Of a stretch of 64,000 nucleotides of DNA, positions 52,509-63,580 are shown piece by piece; position 1 is the first letter of the stretch, and every line of letters begins with the position of its first letter. Both the position numbers and the translations under genes were made by a program. The stretch comes from Metaphire vulgaris (taxonomy: Eukaryota > Annelida > Clitellata > Crassiclitellata > Megascolecidae). The DNA lies in the NCBI GenBank assembly GCA_018105865.1, contig JACLAT010000134.1, positions 1-64,000 on the forward strand, in the 5' to 3' direction. The notes beneath the pieces were generated by a model. It ran no database searches, was not told the DNA's origin, and saw only the letters and a program-made list of their open reading frames with translations.

Positions 52509-52513
52509 ATAAC

Positions 52514-53851
52514 TAACAAGCACTGCTGTGTAGTGCCTGTCCATTGCCAAACATCATTATACACAGTTTTCACGTCGAGCTTCAGATTATTCAATCAGTG
52601 TTTTTTTTATTCTCTCACTGTAACACTGCCGGTAATAATTGGCAACTAACAACAGGTACTGTTTCTCCTCTTCAGACTTTGTGTTCAACTTGTTATAGTC
52701 ATCCATCAGTCCACTGCATGTTCTTCAATGTCATTGATTACCCTCATGCTGTGCGCTACGCTCCTGGCTGCCTGGTAGTCTTCATCCGCCGACCACAGGT
52801 CAGCTATCTTAGTTATAAATGTTGAAGGCAGTCCGGTGATGCTGAAGAAAATCTGTTGGTATCACTGGCACCTGGTCCATCGCAATTCCCTTCTGAGGAT
52901 GCTCTGATCTTGATCTTTGTAGAACCATAACCATTCGATGTTTGATGTCATTTGATACGTCATTATCGAAAAAGGCAAGAGCAACTAATTCCTCTATAAA
53001 GGCACCAGAGGTGCCTTTATATCTTTTTATGGCAATGTCTGATACTGATTTTGAGATGTTCTTATAGCTGCAAATGCCCATGAGAAGTTGCAGGCCATTG
53101 CTCAAAACTCAGTCGTTCTGGATGAAAATCTAACTATTCAACATATAAATCGGACAGTAAGCAAAAGCGTCTTCGAACTGTGTCGCTACGAATGGTTGTT
53201 GACTCCCTGGCTCCTAAAGGGGCTTCAACGTTGATATAGGCCTACGCTCTCATAAGTACAATACTAGATTACTGCCACAGTCTACTTACAATTGTGACGG
53301 TCACGGAGTCACATTAAATTATGGGTAGCAGGTAGCTTCTGGCAGCATGAACTTCTAATGTCGGAACGAAATGAAACGACCGAAATTCTGGATTAATTCA
53401 CGACCACCCAGTGGGCAGTGGGCACCCCCATAATTAATTATGCTAATCTAGGCCGCTGACGATAAGCAAGTTCGTGGCTATACTGTAATCAGTCAGCGGA
53501 CGATGCGGTTGGAAGACGTAAGGTGTGGGGCAACACAGCCGTCACCCATTAGACAACTTGAAATAAGTCAAGGTAATCGAGACGATAGGGAGTCAGACAG
53601 ATAGTCAGACAGATAGCCATCGGCTCATCGCCTCATCGGGTGAGACAAAGGTCAGTCAGTTCATGTTGGCCGCGCAGCCCGCGTTAGATTTGATCGTGAA
53701 TAAAAGAGACCCAAAACTTCAATAGATAAACCCAGATTTCTAAATTTTTAATATTTTAACCTCCTAAAAAGTATTTTTTCATTTCAGCCGGCGGCCCACA
53801 GGGGCGGCTGCCCACCGGGAATCTCCCGGTCTCCCGGCGGCCCAATCCAAG
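52514..53851. other. Decayed-element DNA, one hypothetical minus frame
   Basis: The minus-strand frame 53105-52809 (98 codons, containing SKSVSDIAIKRYKGTSGAF and ELVALAFFDNDVSNDIKHR) looks protein-like and may belong to a decayed DNA transposon, but its family is not recognised. From 53111 to 53851 nothing is identified apart from short direct repeats such as 'agacagatagtcagacagat' near 53595. Confidence 0.35.
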
Positions 53852-54640
53852 CCTGATGTGACCAAAGAACAAGTTAAACAGCTACAGATGGTCGAAAATT
53901 CTGCAGCTCGGCTGATTACAGGAATGGCAAAGAGGGAACATATTACGCCAGTACTTCGGGACCTACTTTGGCTGCCGGTAAGAGAGCGAATAGTTTACAA
54001 AATTGCCTCTCTCGTAGACAAATGTCTAAGAGGTGAAGCTCCTGAATACCTTGCTGCAAGCGTCAGATTAAAAAAAAAGTAAAGTCCTTCCCGAGCACTC
54101 GAGGCTAACCTCAAGGCTCATAGGGCGGCGCTGATCTCCGTTACCAAGGCCCTCAGCCTGGCGACTGGTGCAAGGTTACATGATACGGGGCCAGTGTTCT
54201 CATGCAACGCGCCTGTTTACTTCGCAGATTAATCCGCTACTCATTTGCCATCGCCAGATGGCGAAAGAAGGCTGAGTCGACCTTAGGGCTCCCGCGGGAG
54301 TTGAACCCGCGACCTTCTGCTCCATTGTCCAACGCTTTTACCACTCTACTAACTTCCCGCCCCGTCAGATTAGTAAGAGATAAATCACGACATAGTGAAT
54401 TAAGATCGAATGACACACAAGTACTAAAAAATACCGAGAACAAAAAGCAAAATTGGAGACCGTTCGTTCAAAGCTCTTAGGCCGGCGATTTGGAATGCAC
54501 TTCCACCGGAAATACGGAACAAACCGATTACATGGTCAGTTTTCCTAGCTCGGCTAAAGACGTTTTTCTTCAAATCAGCAGCGGCGGCGCATTTGTGGAA
54601 AATTGCGCCTCTGAAATGAACTGAACTAACTAACTTACAT
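53852..54640 (+). mobile_element. CR1-like LINE 3' fragment, split by a SINE
   Basis: Reads QLQMVENSAARLITGMAKRE, HITPVLRDLLWLPVRERIVY and APEYLAASVRL before the SINE. After it come DKSRHSELRS, then in another frame RPAIWNALPPEIR and LARLKTFFFKSAA with a stop, and an (AACT)n-like end near 54628. Removing the SINE and one target copy restores the reading sense across the site. Confidence 0.85.
54071..54362 (-). mobile_element. tRNA-derived SINE with 10-bp target duplication
   Basis: CGTCAGATTA flanks it exactly (54061-54070, 54363-54372). On the minus strand the 5' end is tRNA-like: an A-box TAGTAGAGTGGTAAAAGCG and a B-box GGTTCAACTCC at tRNA spacing. A ~200-bp body follows, ending in ACTTTACTTTTTTT, so the 3' tail is T-rich and not poly-A. 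The tRNA head is the internal RNA polymerase III promoter. Confidence 0.88.
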
Positions 54641-55549
54641 TGCGCGAAGCTCATGGTGCCAACATTGCCTGAAACCATGCTTTCACATAAATGATCACAG
54701 TGAATTGAAAAATATCGGCAACAATTTTTTCTTCTTCTTTAGTTGCAACTGACTTCTCAATATCCAGCTCTTTGGCACATAGCTGGCCTTTGCCATCCAC
54801 CTCTATGTTGAGGCTCTGAACAAGATTCCTCTAGATGGCACGTCAACAAAGATTATGATTACCACGGAAACCGTAGCATTTGCTGAGATGCAGACGCATC
54901 AATGCCGTGACGACTACCGTGAACTGCAATAGTTGACGAATTGTGAAACTGCTGCAGACTCATTGCAGAGACGCTCTGGCCTGATGATGCAGTCTGAAAA
55001 CGTGCTGTCAATGAACTGTCTGCTGTTCATGACTCGGCTGAAGATTGGTAACTGCGGACTTTTGGAAGGAGACAAAGACAATGAACAAACACGGCTTCCA
55101 AGACTATTTCTAGGATATGATGTCGACAAGCAAACCACAGCATGTCCTTGTCGAGTTTTTGTTCCAAAAGGATGCAGGCACCTTTTCTTGGACTGGTCTT
55201 GACAGATGTGGTGTCAAAACGCATGCACTTCACATTGCTTGTAATGTTCAAAATCACAGCTGCCTCAAAAACTGATGATGCTGCAGAAGCTTCTCAAGCT
55301 ATAAATAAGTAAGTAATACCAGCAACTTACCATTTTGTAGTGCAGTCTTTAAAACTGGGCTGATAATATAAAAAATATATGCAGCCTCGAGCATCAGAAA
55401 GAGCCAAATATTTTTTACCTTCGGGAGGGACTTGTAAACGTGAAATTATAAGGTTCTTTTTTGAAGGTAACTTATTTACTCATCAAAAGGAACAACATTA
55501 GGTGGTGCCTGGTGAAGAATTCCTACTTTTCAAAATAAGAACCACTCTA

Positions 55550-55552
<3 letters not shown>
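54641..55552. other. Decayed-element DNA, family unknown
   Basis: Plus-strand frames contain protein-like stretches (LMMQSENVLSMNCLLFMTRL at 54980 on, and CPCRVFVPKGCRHLF), and the 92-residue neighbourhood is more coding-like than background, which suggests a decayed transposase or host pseudogene. No motif is diagnostic. Confidence 0.3.

Positions 55553-55588
<36 letters not shown>
55553..55588. repeat. (TA)n microsatellite flanking a Helitron
   Basis: TA run directly before the Helitron's CTAG end; another TA run (about 56047-56090) follows the other end, so the Helitron inserted into a TA microsatellite. Confidence 0.85.
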
Positions 55589-55589
<1 letters not shown>

Positions 55590-56044
55590 TAGAAAGATGC
55601 TCGCTTCGCTCGCGGTGCAGGATAATACTAAAACCCAATCATTGAATTCATGCTGAACAACGTTTCAATGATGTACATACGCCACCTAGCCAAGCTCTGC
55701 GCCACGTAATAATTAGGCCTATGTATGTTAGAATCACGCAACTGTGACCATTTGTGACGCTGTACACGTATTTTTTGTGTACGTTCAAATGTACGTTAAA
55801 ATTGCGTAAGTTCCTCAAGCTACGAACAATTGTTACCAATAGCAACGTCGTCGCACGCCCACCCCTCTGACGCTGCAATGACTCGACTAAACCGTGCTAA
55901 ACTACGAACAATTGTTACCAATAGCAACGTCGTCTTCGAACATCGCCCACCAACGCATCGCGACGTAAGGACTAAACCGTCTACCAATAGTCAACCAATC
56001 AGAACGCTTGAAGGTAACAGACATACAGAATAACGATTTTAATA

Positions 56045-56050
<6 letters not shown>
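55589..56050 (-). mobile_element. Non-autonomous Helitron in a TA microsatellite
   Basis: The minus strand ends GCGAGCATCTTTCTAG before T. The 5' end reads ATCATATTAAAATCG, with the first bases blurred by the TA run. It shares the interior of the 22997 and 24227 copies. Confidence 0.82.
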
Positions 56051-56090
<40 letters not shown>

Positions 56091-56096
<6 letters not shown>

Positions 56097-56343
56097 TTGC
56101 ACTGAGTTACCAATACACCCAAATAGACCAACAATTTGCATCTGAGAATCTCGAGGAGCGACTTCAACACTAGGAAGAGACGAACAACAACCATGCATTC
56201 GATGGATTCTGAAAATAGTTTGGTTGTCGATCGTCAAAAACAATATCTACAAATTGCTGCATTAATGAGTGTTAGAATCTTCAGAATATTAGTAAATGAA
56301 ACCAATTGAATCGCATGCACGAGAGGAGAGTTTAAATACATAC
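56091..56343. other. Intronic stretch next to the lectin exon
   Basis: Downstream of the lectin donor on the minus strand. No other feature. Confidence 0.5.
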
Positions 56344-56529
56344 TAGTGAATTGACGCTGTAAATATCCTTTCACTGATTCCTGTTTGGCAGAATCTTTTA
56401 TTGAAACCAGTTGTGCTCCTGTCTTAAATCTTGCACACGTATTTTGAGCGTTGTCCCAAGTCATCGGATTCGGATTTAAATACAGACATTGGTCGATGTC
56501 AGGCATATATTCAAAACCGCCAGGACAGG
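56344..56529 (-). CDS. C-type lectin domain, first half (internal exon)
   Basis: Bounded on the minus strand by a good acceptor (TTGATATATTTGCAG) and a consensus donor (ACT A|GTATGT). It is 186 bp (62 codons), phase 1 at both ends. It encodes the start of a C-type lectin domain: CPGGFEYM, then a tyrosine/leucine strand, MTWDNAQNTCARFKTGAQLV, SIKDSAKQESVKGYL. The 'C-P...W-x-x-A-x-x-x-C...G-A-x-L-V-S-I' order is the family hallmark. It stops before the WIGG core. The exon at 39132-39406 (same strand, 17 kb downstream, phase 1 entry) supplies exactly the missing half. Signal-peptide exons would lie to the right. Confidence 0.85.
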
Positions 56530-56689
56530 CTGCAAATATATCAATGGTTGTGATATTGAAATAGCTCTTTGAAAATCAATTTCCACTTCAAACTAGGGGG
56601 CCTTACACAGACTTACTAATACAATTTGCAGATCGATATAGCAGCACTGTAATGCATGTAGTAATGAGTAATAGATTTCATTCCGCTGT

Positions 56690-59068
56690 CTTAAAAGAAT
56701 TGACGTAGCCTTGTTCTGTGACAACATTAAATCATCTGAACTAATTACTAACCCCCTCACTTCTCTGCCGTCACTGATCAATAAATACAATTCTGTGTTA
56801 TCCGGTCTTCTTGATAAACATGCTCCTATCATCACAAGACCTCTTTCATCACACAACAGCAAACCCTGGTACAACTCTTTCATTCACGCTTTCAAGTCAT
56901 TTCGCAGACGTCTTGAACGAACCTATCATAGAACACATTCTCCATCTGACCTTTTAAATCTTCGTTCCGCCACCAACCGCTATCATAATCTCCTTACATC
57001 TGCCAAAAAGAAGTACTATTCTAACATCATTTCAACAAATAGCTCAAACCCACGTAAGCTCTGGAAAACCGTAAATGATCTTTTCCATCGCAAAGAATCA
57101 AAACCTCTCCCTCAATCCATTTCTCTGTCAGAACTTGCTGAATCTTTTGCTAATATCTTCTCTACAAAAATCTCTAAGATCTGCAGTGTCCTTAAGTCTC
57201 TTACTATTACTCAAACCACCTCTCCTCATTACCCTTCTCCCCCACAACCCCCATGCAATTTATCCAGCTTCACTCCTGCAACTGATGAAGAGGTATCCAA
57301 ACTGCTACTTTCTCTCTCAAACAAACAATGTCACCTAGATCCCATACCTACCTCTTTACTCAAACAGTGTGCCATCGTGCTTACGCCTATCATAACTAGA
57401 ATCATTAACCTCTCTCTTACCTCAGGCACTTTCCCATCCTCATTCAAAAACTCTTTTGTCACTCCTCTCCTAAAAAAGCCTGGTCTTGACAGAGAAGATC
57501 TTAATAACTATCGCCCCATCTCAAATCTTTCACTTCTATCAAAACTTACTGAGAAAATTGTGCATTCTAGACTGACCGAACACCTTTCAAATAACTCTCT
57601 ATATAATACTCATCAGTCTGCCTACACTAAACATCACTCAACTGAAACCGTTCTCGCCTACATTCATGACAGACTCTTAACCGCAATTGGCTCCGACAAC
57701 TTACTGGCCTTTGTCTCCTTGACCTCTCTGCTGCATTTGATACCATAGATCACAAAATTCTGCTCGAACGACTCGACTCTCTCTCTCTGGTTTGGAATAT
57801 CTGAAAAAGCTCACAACTGGTTTTCATCTTATCTTAAATCCCGGTCTTTTCAAGTGTCCTGTCTTAGCCAAATTTCTCTATCTCACAGTGTAGATTTTGG
57901 AGTGCCTCAAGAATCTGTTCTTGGGCCTGTACTGTTCAGCCTTTACACCACACCGCTCTCATCTTTAATTAATTCCCTTAATTTAAATCACCAACTCTAT
58001 GCCGATGACACCCAGCTATTACTTTCCTTCTCACCTCTTTCATTCAATGCTTCTATTATTGAGCTTGAATCTGCATTCTCATCAATCTCTGCATGGATGT
58101 CATCTAATCTCCTCGCTCTTAACCCATCTAAGACAGAGTTTCTTTTAATTGGACTACCCCAACAACTAAACAAACTTGACAATCCTAAACTAGTTTTGGC
58201 TCCTGACACCACAATAATCCCTGTTCCACCTGTTAGAAATCTAGGATTCAAATTTGATTATGTTCTAACCTTCGAATCACAAATCTCCCAACTATCAAAA
58301 GCCTGCTATGTTCATATTCGTGACCTTCGCCACCTACGCCCTTGCCTAGATACTAAAACTGCCTCCACAATTGCCACCTCAATAGTCCACTCCAAATTAG
58401 ATTATTGTAACTCCCTCTACTATAACCTTCCCAAAGCCTCTATCAACAAATTGCAATCAATACAAAATGCACTTGCTCGTGCTGTTACTAAGTCACCTAA
58501 ATTCTCTCATATTTTACCCATACTAAAATCATTACATTGGCTTAAAATAACTTAACGTATCCAATATGAGATAATAACACTTACATATAGCTCACTTCAG
58601 TCATCAAAACCTGTCTACCTTAGATCACTATTAACCCCTCAGCCTCCTCGACCCACACGTTCATCATCTTACCTCACTCTGTCACGCCCACTGAATCAGT
58701 CATCCCTGAAACTTTGCAACCGTGCCTTCAAATACGCCTCACCTGAACTTTGGAACTCGATCCCAGCTTCCCTCCGCAGACTTGGACACTTTCAAACTAT
58801 AAAATCTGATTCCTCATTTCCTATAATACCCGCATTATCTCCTCAAGTCTTCAGGTCTAAGCTTAAATCATTCCTTTTTCTAAAATAATATCCTCCATAG
58901 CTGTAACAACCTAGCCTCACTGCCCTTCGGATGTTGACTATTGCCTGGCTGACCTCATACCTTTCCTGTGGCTATTTTAATAAGAGAGGCTTAGCGCCTA
59001 AGAATAAGCAGCTACTGTTGTGCTGTTTCCAAGGCGCTATAGAAATCCACGAGATTTTACTTTACTTA
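56690..59068 (+). mobile_element. CR1/L2-like LINE, longest copy in the window
   Basis: Frame 56711-57748 carries the region between endonuclease and RT (KHAPIITRPLSSHNSKPWYN) and RT motifs TPATDEEVSKLLLSLSNKQC, DPIPTSLLKQC, TSGTFPSSFKNSFVTPLLKK, NNYRPISNLSLLSKLTEKIV and STETVLAYIHDRLL. A one-base shift follows. Frame 57854-58555 has FGVPQESVLGPVLFSLY, LYADDTQLLLSF, LALNPSKTEFLLIGLP, SKLDYCNSLYYNLPKASIN and LQSIQNALARAVTKS. A stop breaks SLHWLKIT, then the C-terminus continues to NSIPASL and SKLKSFLFLK. The 3' UTR ends GGCGCTATAGAAATCCACGA and an ACTTTACTT tail. The 5' part with the endonuclease is missing. Confidence 0.92.
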
Positions 59069-59247
59069 GATTTATGGGAAAATCCGCCTTATCGAGACTA
59101 CTGAACAGACCACTGTAAAATTCTCATGATTAATTAATAACGTTTTGAAACTCACTTTGCAAGCTCATTATACTGTATATTCCAAAGATGTTTCTTTTAA
59201 CAGTCCTATTCAACTAGCTGTTTGTCCATAAAAAAATGATGGAATAC

Positions 59248-59385
59248 CTTGGATATCTCCTACCCAGTTGTTTGTAAATGTTCTAGTGTTTTGTCCAATG
59301 ATTTGTCTCTGACGGGAACATGGCTCGCTGAGCAGTCTGATGTTTGTCGGGTTTCTTGCTCCCCATAACATATAACACAGTGTGA
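59248..59385 (-). CDS. Candidate internal exon, possibly of the lectin gene
   Basis: On the minus strand an acceptor (ATTTTGTGATCAACACAG) and a donor (CAAG|GTATTC) bound 138 bp (46 codons), phase 1 at both ends, the same phase as the lectin exons. It encodes VTLCYMLWGARNPTNIRLLS then EPCSRQRQ and NNWVGDIQ, with two cysteines. I do not recognise the domain. Position upstream of the lectin exon at 56344-56529 on the same strand, plus the phase, suggests an extra extracellular domain of that gene. Confidence 0.35.
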
Positions 59386-59519
59386 CTGTGTTGATCACAA
59401 AATATTAATACAAAGTTCAGTTTGACCTTCAAGGAAATGTAGGCCTAAATGGCTTCTTATTGTGGTGCAGTATTTAAAAGCATCAATAATGTAGAAGTAG
59501 GCTCAGCGTTTGAGAATAA
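59386..59519. other. Short unassigned stretch
   Basis: No feature seen. Confidence 0.4.
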
Positions 59520-60610
59520 TAATAATAAATAATAATTATGCACTTCCATAGCACCATTTCTAATACCCAAAGGTATCAATCGATGGTACTTCAAATCCAT
59601 CCGCAAAAGACCAGGTCATTCCAGGGATTAGTCAGAGGGAAACAGCAGGACAGACTATGGAGGAAATGCTAATTGGAAAAGATGTGTTTTAAGCCTAGAT
59701 CTGAAAATACTCAGTTTATTGGAAGATCTGACAACCAGAGGGAGAGAGTTCCAGATTTTTGGCCCAGAAAAAGAAAAAGCTCTTTTACCAATTTCAGTGT
59801 TTGTTCTAGGTACATTTTGACATTGACATATTTATTTATTTCAAGACCAGCTTCATCAACAGAAATACATAATGACGCAAGAAACTTAACTAACTTATAT
59901 TAGAGAAAATCAAAATTAAAACTCGAATACAAATTAATTAAGTAACTAAATAGTTAAGTTTATAATTTAGCATAGAAAGTGATAGGCCAAAAATAAAAAT
60001 TAAAACTCGAATACAAATTAATTAAGTAACTAAATAGTTAAGTTTATAATTTAGCATAGAAAGTGATAGCCATTTTAGCAATGAATCAGCAACAATGATA
60101 GCCAATTTAACAATGAATCAGCAAATCTTGTTGAATGGTAATGTTTTGGATGGTTTAACATAGATTTTAAATATTGAGGTTGGCCAGACTGCAATAGTTT
60201 AAAAACAAGGACACCAGTCTTAAATACAATTCTCTGTTCTACCGGCAGCCAGTGTAACTTTTGAAGGACAGGTTTAATGTGATCATGCTTACGAGTTTTT
60301 GTAATGGCCCGGGCCAGAGAATTCTGATTCCCTTGAAGCATTTGTATATTAGGTTTGGCCATACCATTGTAAAGGAAATTGCAATAATCAAGCCTACTGC
60401 TGACAAGGGCATTGGCAAGAGGAATCAGAGCAGGTTTCGGCACAAGATCACGAATTCGTCGAATATCTCTGATTTGCATATGAGCAGCTCTGCTAACCTT
60501 ATTTATATGATCATTAAAACACAGATTTTTGTCAAATATCACACCTAGGTTGCGGACAGACTGACGTTGATTAACATAAATGTTGTCAAATTTAAAGAAA
60601 TGGGTCTTTA
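59520..60610 (-). mobile_element. CR1/L2-like LINE, C-terminal half and 3' UTR
   Basis: The minus-strand frame (60542-60075) reads MIFDKNLCFNDHINKVSRAA, PLANALVSSRLDYCNFLYNG, LQGNQNSLARAITKTRKHDH and LQKLHWLPVEQRIVFKTGVL. Further down (about 59770-59670) another frame gives KIWNSLPLVVRSSNKLSIFR and LKTHLFQLAF, the C-terminus. The 3' UTR with 'aatggtgctatggaagtgc' ends at an (ATT)n tract near 59520. A tandem duplication lies in the middle. Confidence 0.85.
59912..60069. repeat. 84-bp tandem duplication inside a LINE
   Basis: 'aaaattaaaactcgaatac...agcatagaaagtgatag' occurs at 59912-59985 and again at 59996-60069, almost identical. A smaller pair 'caatgaatcagcaa' follows at 60078-60125. Confidence 0.85.
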
Positions 60611-60799
60611 AATTTACTTAAATAAGCAAACAATTAATTAAGAATACCGTTTGTCTGGTTTTACAATTCATTAAAATTCAAAAATTTTGGGTTTGAGTTT
60701 AAACTTCAGTAAAATTTCTGGACCATCATTGGTTTGCGGAAGATTCAATAGGAGGCGCAGCGTGCTGCTGCCTGCAGGTTTCGAAGCGGATACTAATAA

Positions 60800-61345
60800 T
60801 AATTCCAGATGTCAGGAACAGATAAAGAGAAGAATAGCGATGGGCAGGGGAGAACTGGTAGTAGGAGGGCTAAATGGGGAACTAAAGAAGAGCCGATAAA
60901 AACGTTGATATGGAGCGTCACTTTATATGCCTCAGAAACCTGGACTCTCCCTCCGAAAGAAGGACATACAAAAGCTGGAAGCGTTCGAAATGTGGCTATG
61001 GGAGAGAGTGGAAAAGATAAAGTGGATGGACAAGAAAACAAACGATGAAGTACTACAGATGGTGGACGAACAAAGATCGTTAATCAGCACCATCAAAAAG
61101 ACAGAGGAACTGGATTGGACACGTACTAAGGGGATAAACATTGCTTAGAACAGTAATTGAGGGTAGTATATCAAGAAAAAAACAAAAGGAAGACCAAGAA
61201 AGATGCTATTGGACAGGATGCTCAAAACAGATACACAGCGTCACAAGACCCATGCAGAAATAAAAGAAGAAGCAAGACGCAAAGAGGAATGGAAACAATG
61301 AAACAATAGAGCCCTGAACCTGTTCCAGGACAGAGAACATGAATA

Positions 61346-61440
<95 letters not shown>
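60800..61440 (+). mobile_element. RTE-like LINE, C-terminal fragment with (AAT)n tail
   Basis: Frames give IKTLIWSVTLYASETWTL, KLEAFEMWLWERVEKIKWMD then KTNDEVLQMVDEQRSLIST, and later RKTKKDAIG and a QRGMETM-like end. The order matches 8074-8735. It ends in (TAA)n (61341-61440). Frameshifted. Confidence 0.8.
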
Positions 61441-61441
<1 letters not shown>

Positions 61442-61800
61442 TGACTTGAAGTGGTTTAAGAGGCTTAGTAAACCTGTGTAAAAACCACTGTAGTAATCCT
61501 CCGCATTCAATAACCTAGTTCTCCGAGATATAGTTCTTTTCATCATTCTCAACATTTGGTTTTCTTTTTTTGCTGCTTCCATACATGGTTGAGATGGATT
61601 TATACTAGGGATCACCAGGGTAGGCATTTATCACCGGGTACCAAATCCGATTATTTTGTTGAATCTATTTACACTCGAACCGGGTGTCACTTGTCGCATA
61701 TGCTAATGTTGTTGGTAGAAGCGAAAGAGTCGCCAGGTGATTTGAAGATCTCAGTCAGTAACTTCGTTGTCACCTACGTCGCAGGAAGAGACGCACAATT
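61441..61800. other. Unassigned stretch with a dispersed 55-bp repeat
   Basis: 61449-61496 matches the segment near 34826 ('aagtggttt...gaggct...acctgtgt...aaccact'), whose ends AGTGGTTT and AAACCACT are inverted, so it can fold. 61500-61800 is unassigned; a 91-residue frame there has no recognised domain. Confidence 0.45.
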
Positions 61801-63580
61801 TCTTTATCTACATTCGTACCCAGTTACTTGAACAACGACCTCGGTCTCCGGGACGCCCATAGCGTTGCACGTTCGTCGCCGGATCGGAAAACTTCTTCAT
61901 CCCTCACCAGAGAGAACTCGTATGTGCAGAATTGGTCATAGGATACTGCGATCGATCCCTACGAGGCTGACGAAACAGAATATGTCTAGTGCGTGTCGGA
62001 AGGCTGCTCCAACCGATATGGGCTTCCACTTCAGAGCTCAGCTGATCCACCTGAGACTTTTAAGCGTCATGCTGTCCTACCGGGCAGAAGACTTCACGTC
62101 GGGCTGTTCAACATTCGTTCTGTCTGTAATAAGATGGAGAATACCCTTGAACTCTTCGATGATTATCACCTTAATATACTTGCTCTCACTGAGACTTGGC
62201 AAGAAGACTCTGACAGTGTTGCGATAGAGAGATTCCGAAGCTTGGAACTCAGTGTGATAGAGCAGGCACGAGTGATACGGGATCAGTCTTGATTCATTAC
62301 ATTAATCGCGGAGGAATAGCGGTTGTATCGAAGCCTGGGACTCGCTTATCCAAGATCGAACTCAAACTAAGACCTAGTACGTTCGAGCTATTTTGCTGTA
62401 AAGTCGGAAAAATCACACGCCGTTCACTATTGCCGTAACCTATCGCCCATGCTCACACATGTTTCAGAGAAATTCTTCACGGCGCTGTCTTCCTTGACCG
62501 AATTACTCTCTGCTGCAAACAGTCCGACATGGATAGTCGGGGATTTCAACATTCATTTGGAGTGTACTACAGACAGTGTGACATTCGGAATTTGGTGAAG
62601 TTGCTGAAAACATTCAATCTATCACAATCTGAGAATTGAATCAACTGATTCACGCCTTGGGCGGATTGCTGGATGTTGTAATAGCACCAGGTGAGGGCGT
62701 GTCGAGTGGTGTTACAGTGAGTGAGATAGTGCTCTCGGATCACATGTTGATGCACTGGTCCGTCACAGTTTCTCGACCTGGTGTCGAGTACACGACAAGT
62801 CTCTGGAGGCGCTCGTTTACCTTCAATCAGGATCTGTTTATCTAGCGTCCAAGTGTCGGAGTTATGCTGTGAGTTGGATTCTCGAGGTATGGAGGCGGCC
62901 ACCGAACTTGCTGACAGCTACCAATCCGGTATAAAGAGTATCCTTGATGGCATTGTGCCTGATAACCTTATGACCGCGCGGACGCGACAGCATCGTCCTT
63001 TCTACGACCAATAGTGTAAGCGGGGACCTGTCGAAAGTGGAAAAAGAAAGAATCGGGCAAAGATTCTGATGCCCTACACTCCTGGCGCACGGGCTGGTAG
63101 GCGGTTAGTGAGAAAGAAAGGGTGACAGCACTGGAGGACGCTGATTGTCAGCTTCCCAGGACTCCGGTCGAATGTGGAAGACTGTATACAGGCTATTGGG
63201 AAGCGTCGACCGCATCCCAGGTACAGGGGAATTTCTCTGCCGAAGACTTTCACCAGAACATTGAAAATAAAATCGGTGTCACCAGACAGAGAACGTCAGG
63301 AACTGAATATGCAGAGTATACTAAGTACTCCAAAAATGCATACTAGAAAACACGACACCTGAAGAAGAAGACGAAGAAGAACAAGAAGAGCAAGAAGAAG
63401 TGGCTATAATGAAAGAGTTCGACGCTTTAACTATGGATGAGGTCATCCCGATTGTGCGATCGTCACTTAGCAAGCAGTGTAGTCGTGACCCACTACCAGT
63501 CTGGCTTCTTTAGGACGTAACCGACTTGCTGGTCCCATATCTATTGATGCTTTTCTCCATAGTTGCTAGTAACCCTTGCT
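61801..63580 (+). mobile_element. CR1-like LINE, endonuclease to start of RT
   Basis: The endonuclease N-terminus is clear: VGLFNIRSVCNKMENTLELF and DDYHLNILALTETWQEDSDS (62090-62215), the 'N-I-R-S...L-A-L-T-E-T-W' signature of apurinic-type endonucleases. It then breaks; IVGDFNIHL near 62536 (the DFN box) and LSDHMLMHWSVTV (SDH box, 62737-62775) are still recognisable. The linker to RT follows in fragments, and the RT start appears as CSRDPLPVWLL near 63480, matching DPLPTRFL in the copy at 43300. The rest is truncated at ~63580. Many stops. Confidence 0.8.

Noticed and set aside
48179..52513. A host gene for the gag-like frame
   Set aside because: The frame lies inside a unit with LTRs, target duplication, primer site and polypurine tract, so it belongs to the retrotransposon.
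61349..61440. CRISPR-like array (regular repeats)
   Set aside because: The (TAA)n tracts and minisatellites have no spacers, and the genome is eukaryotic.
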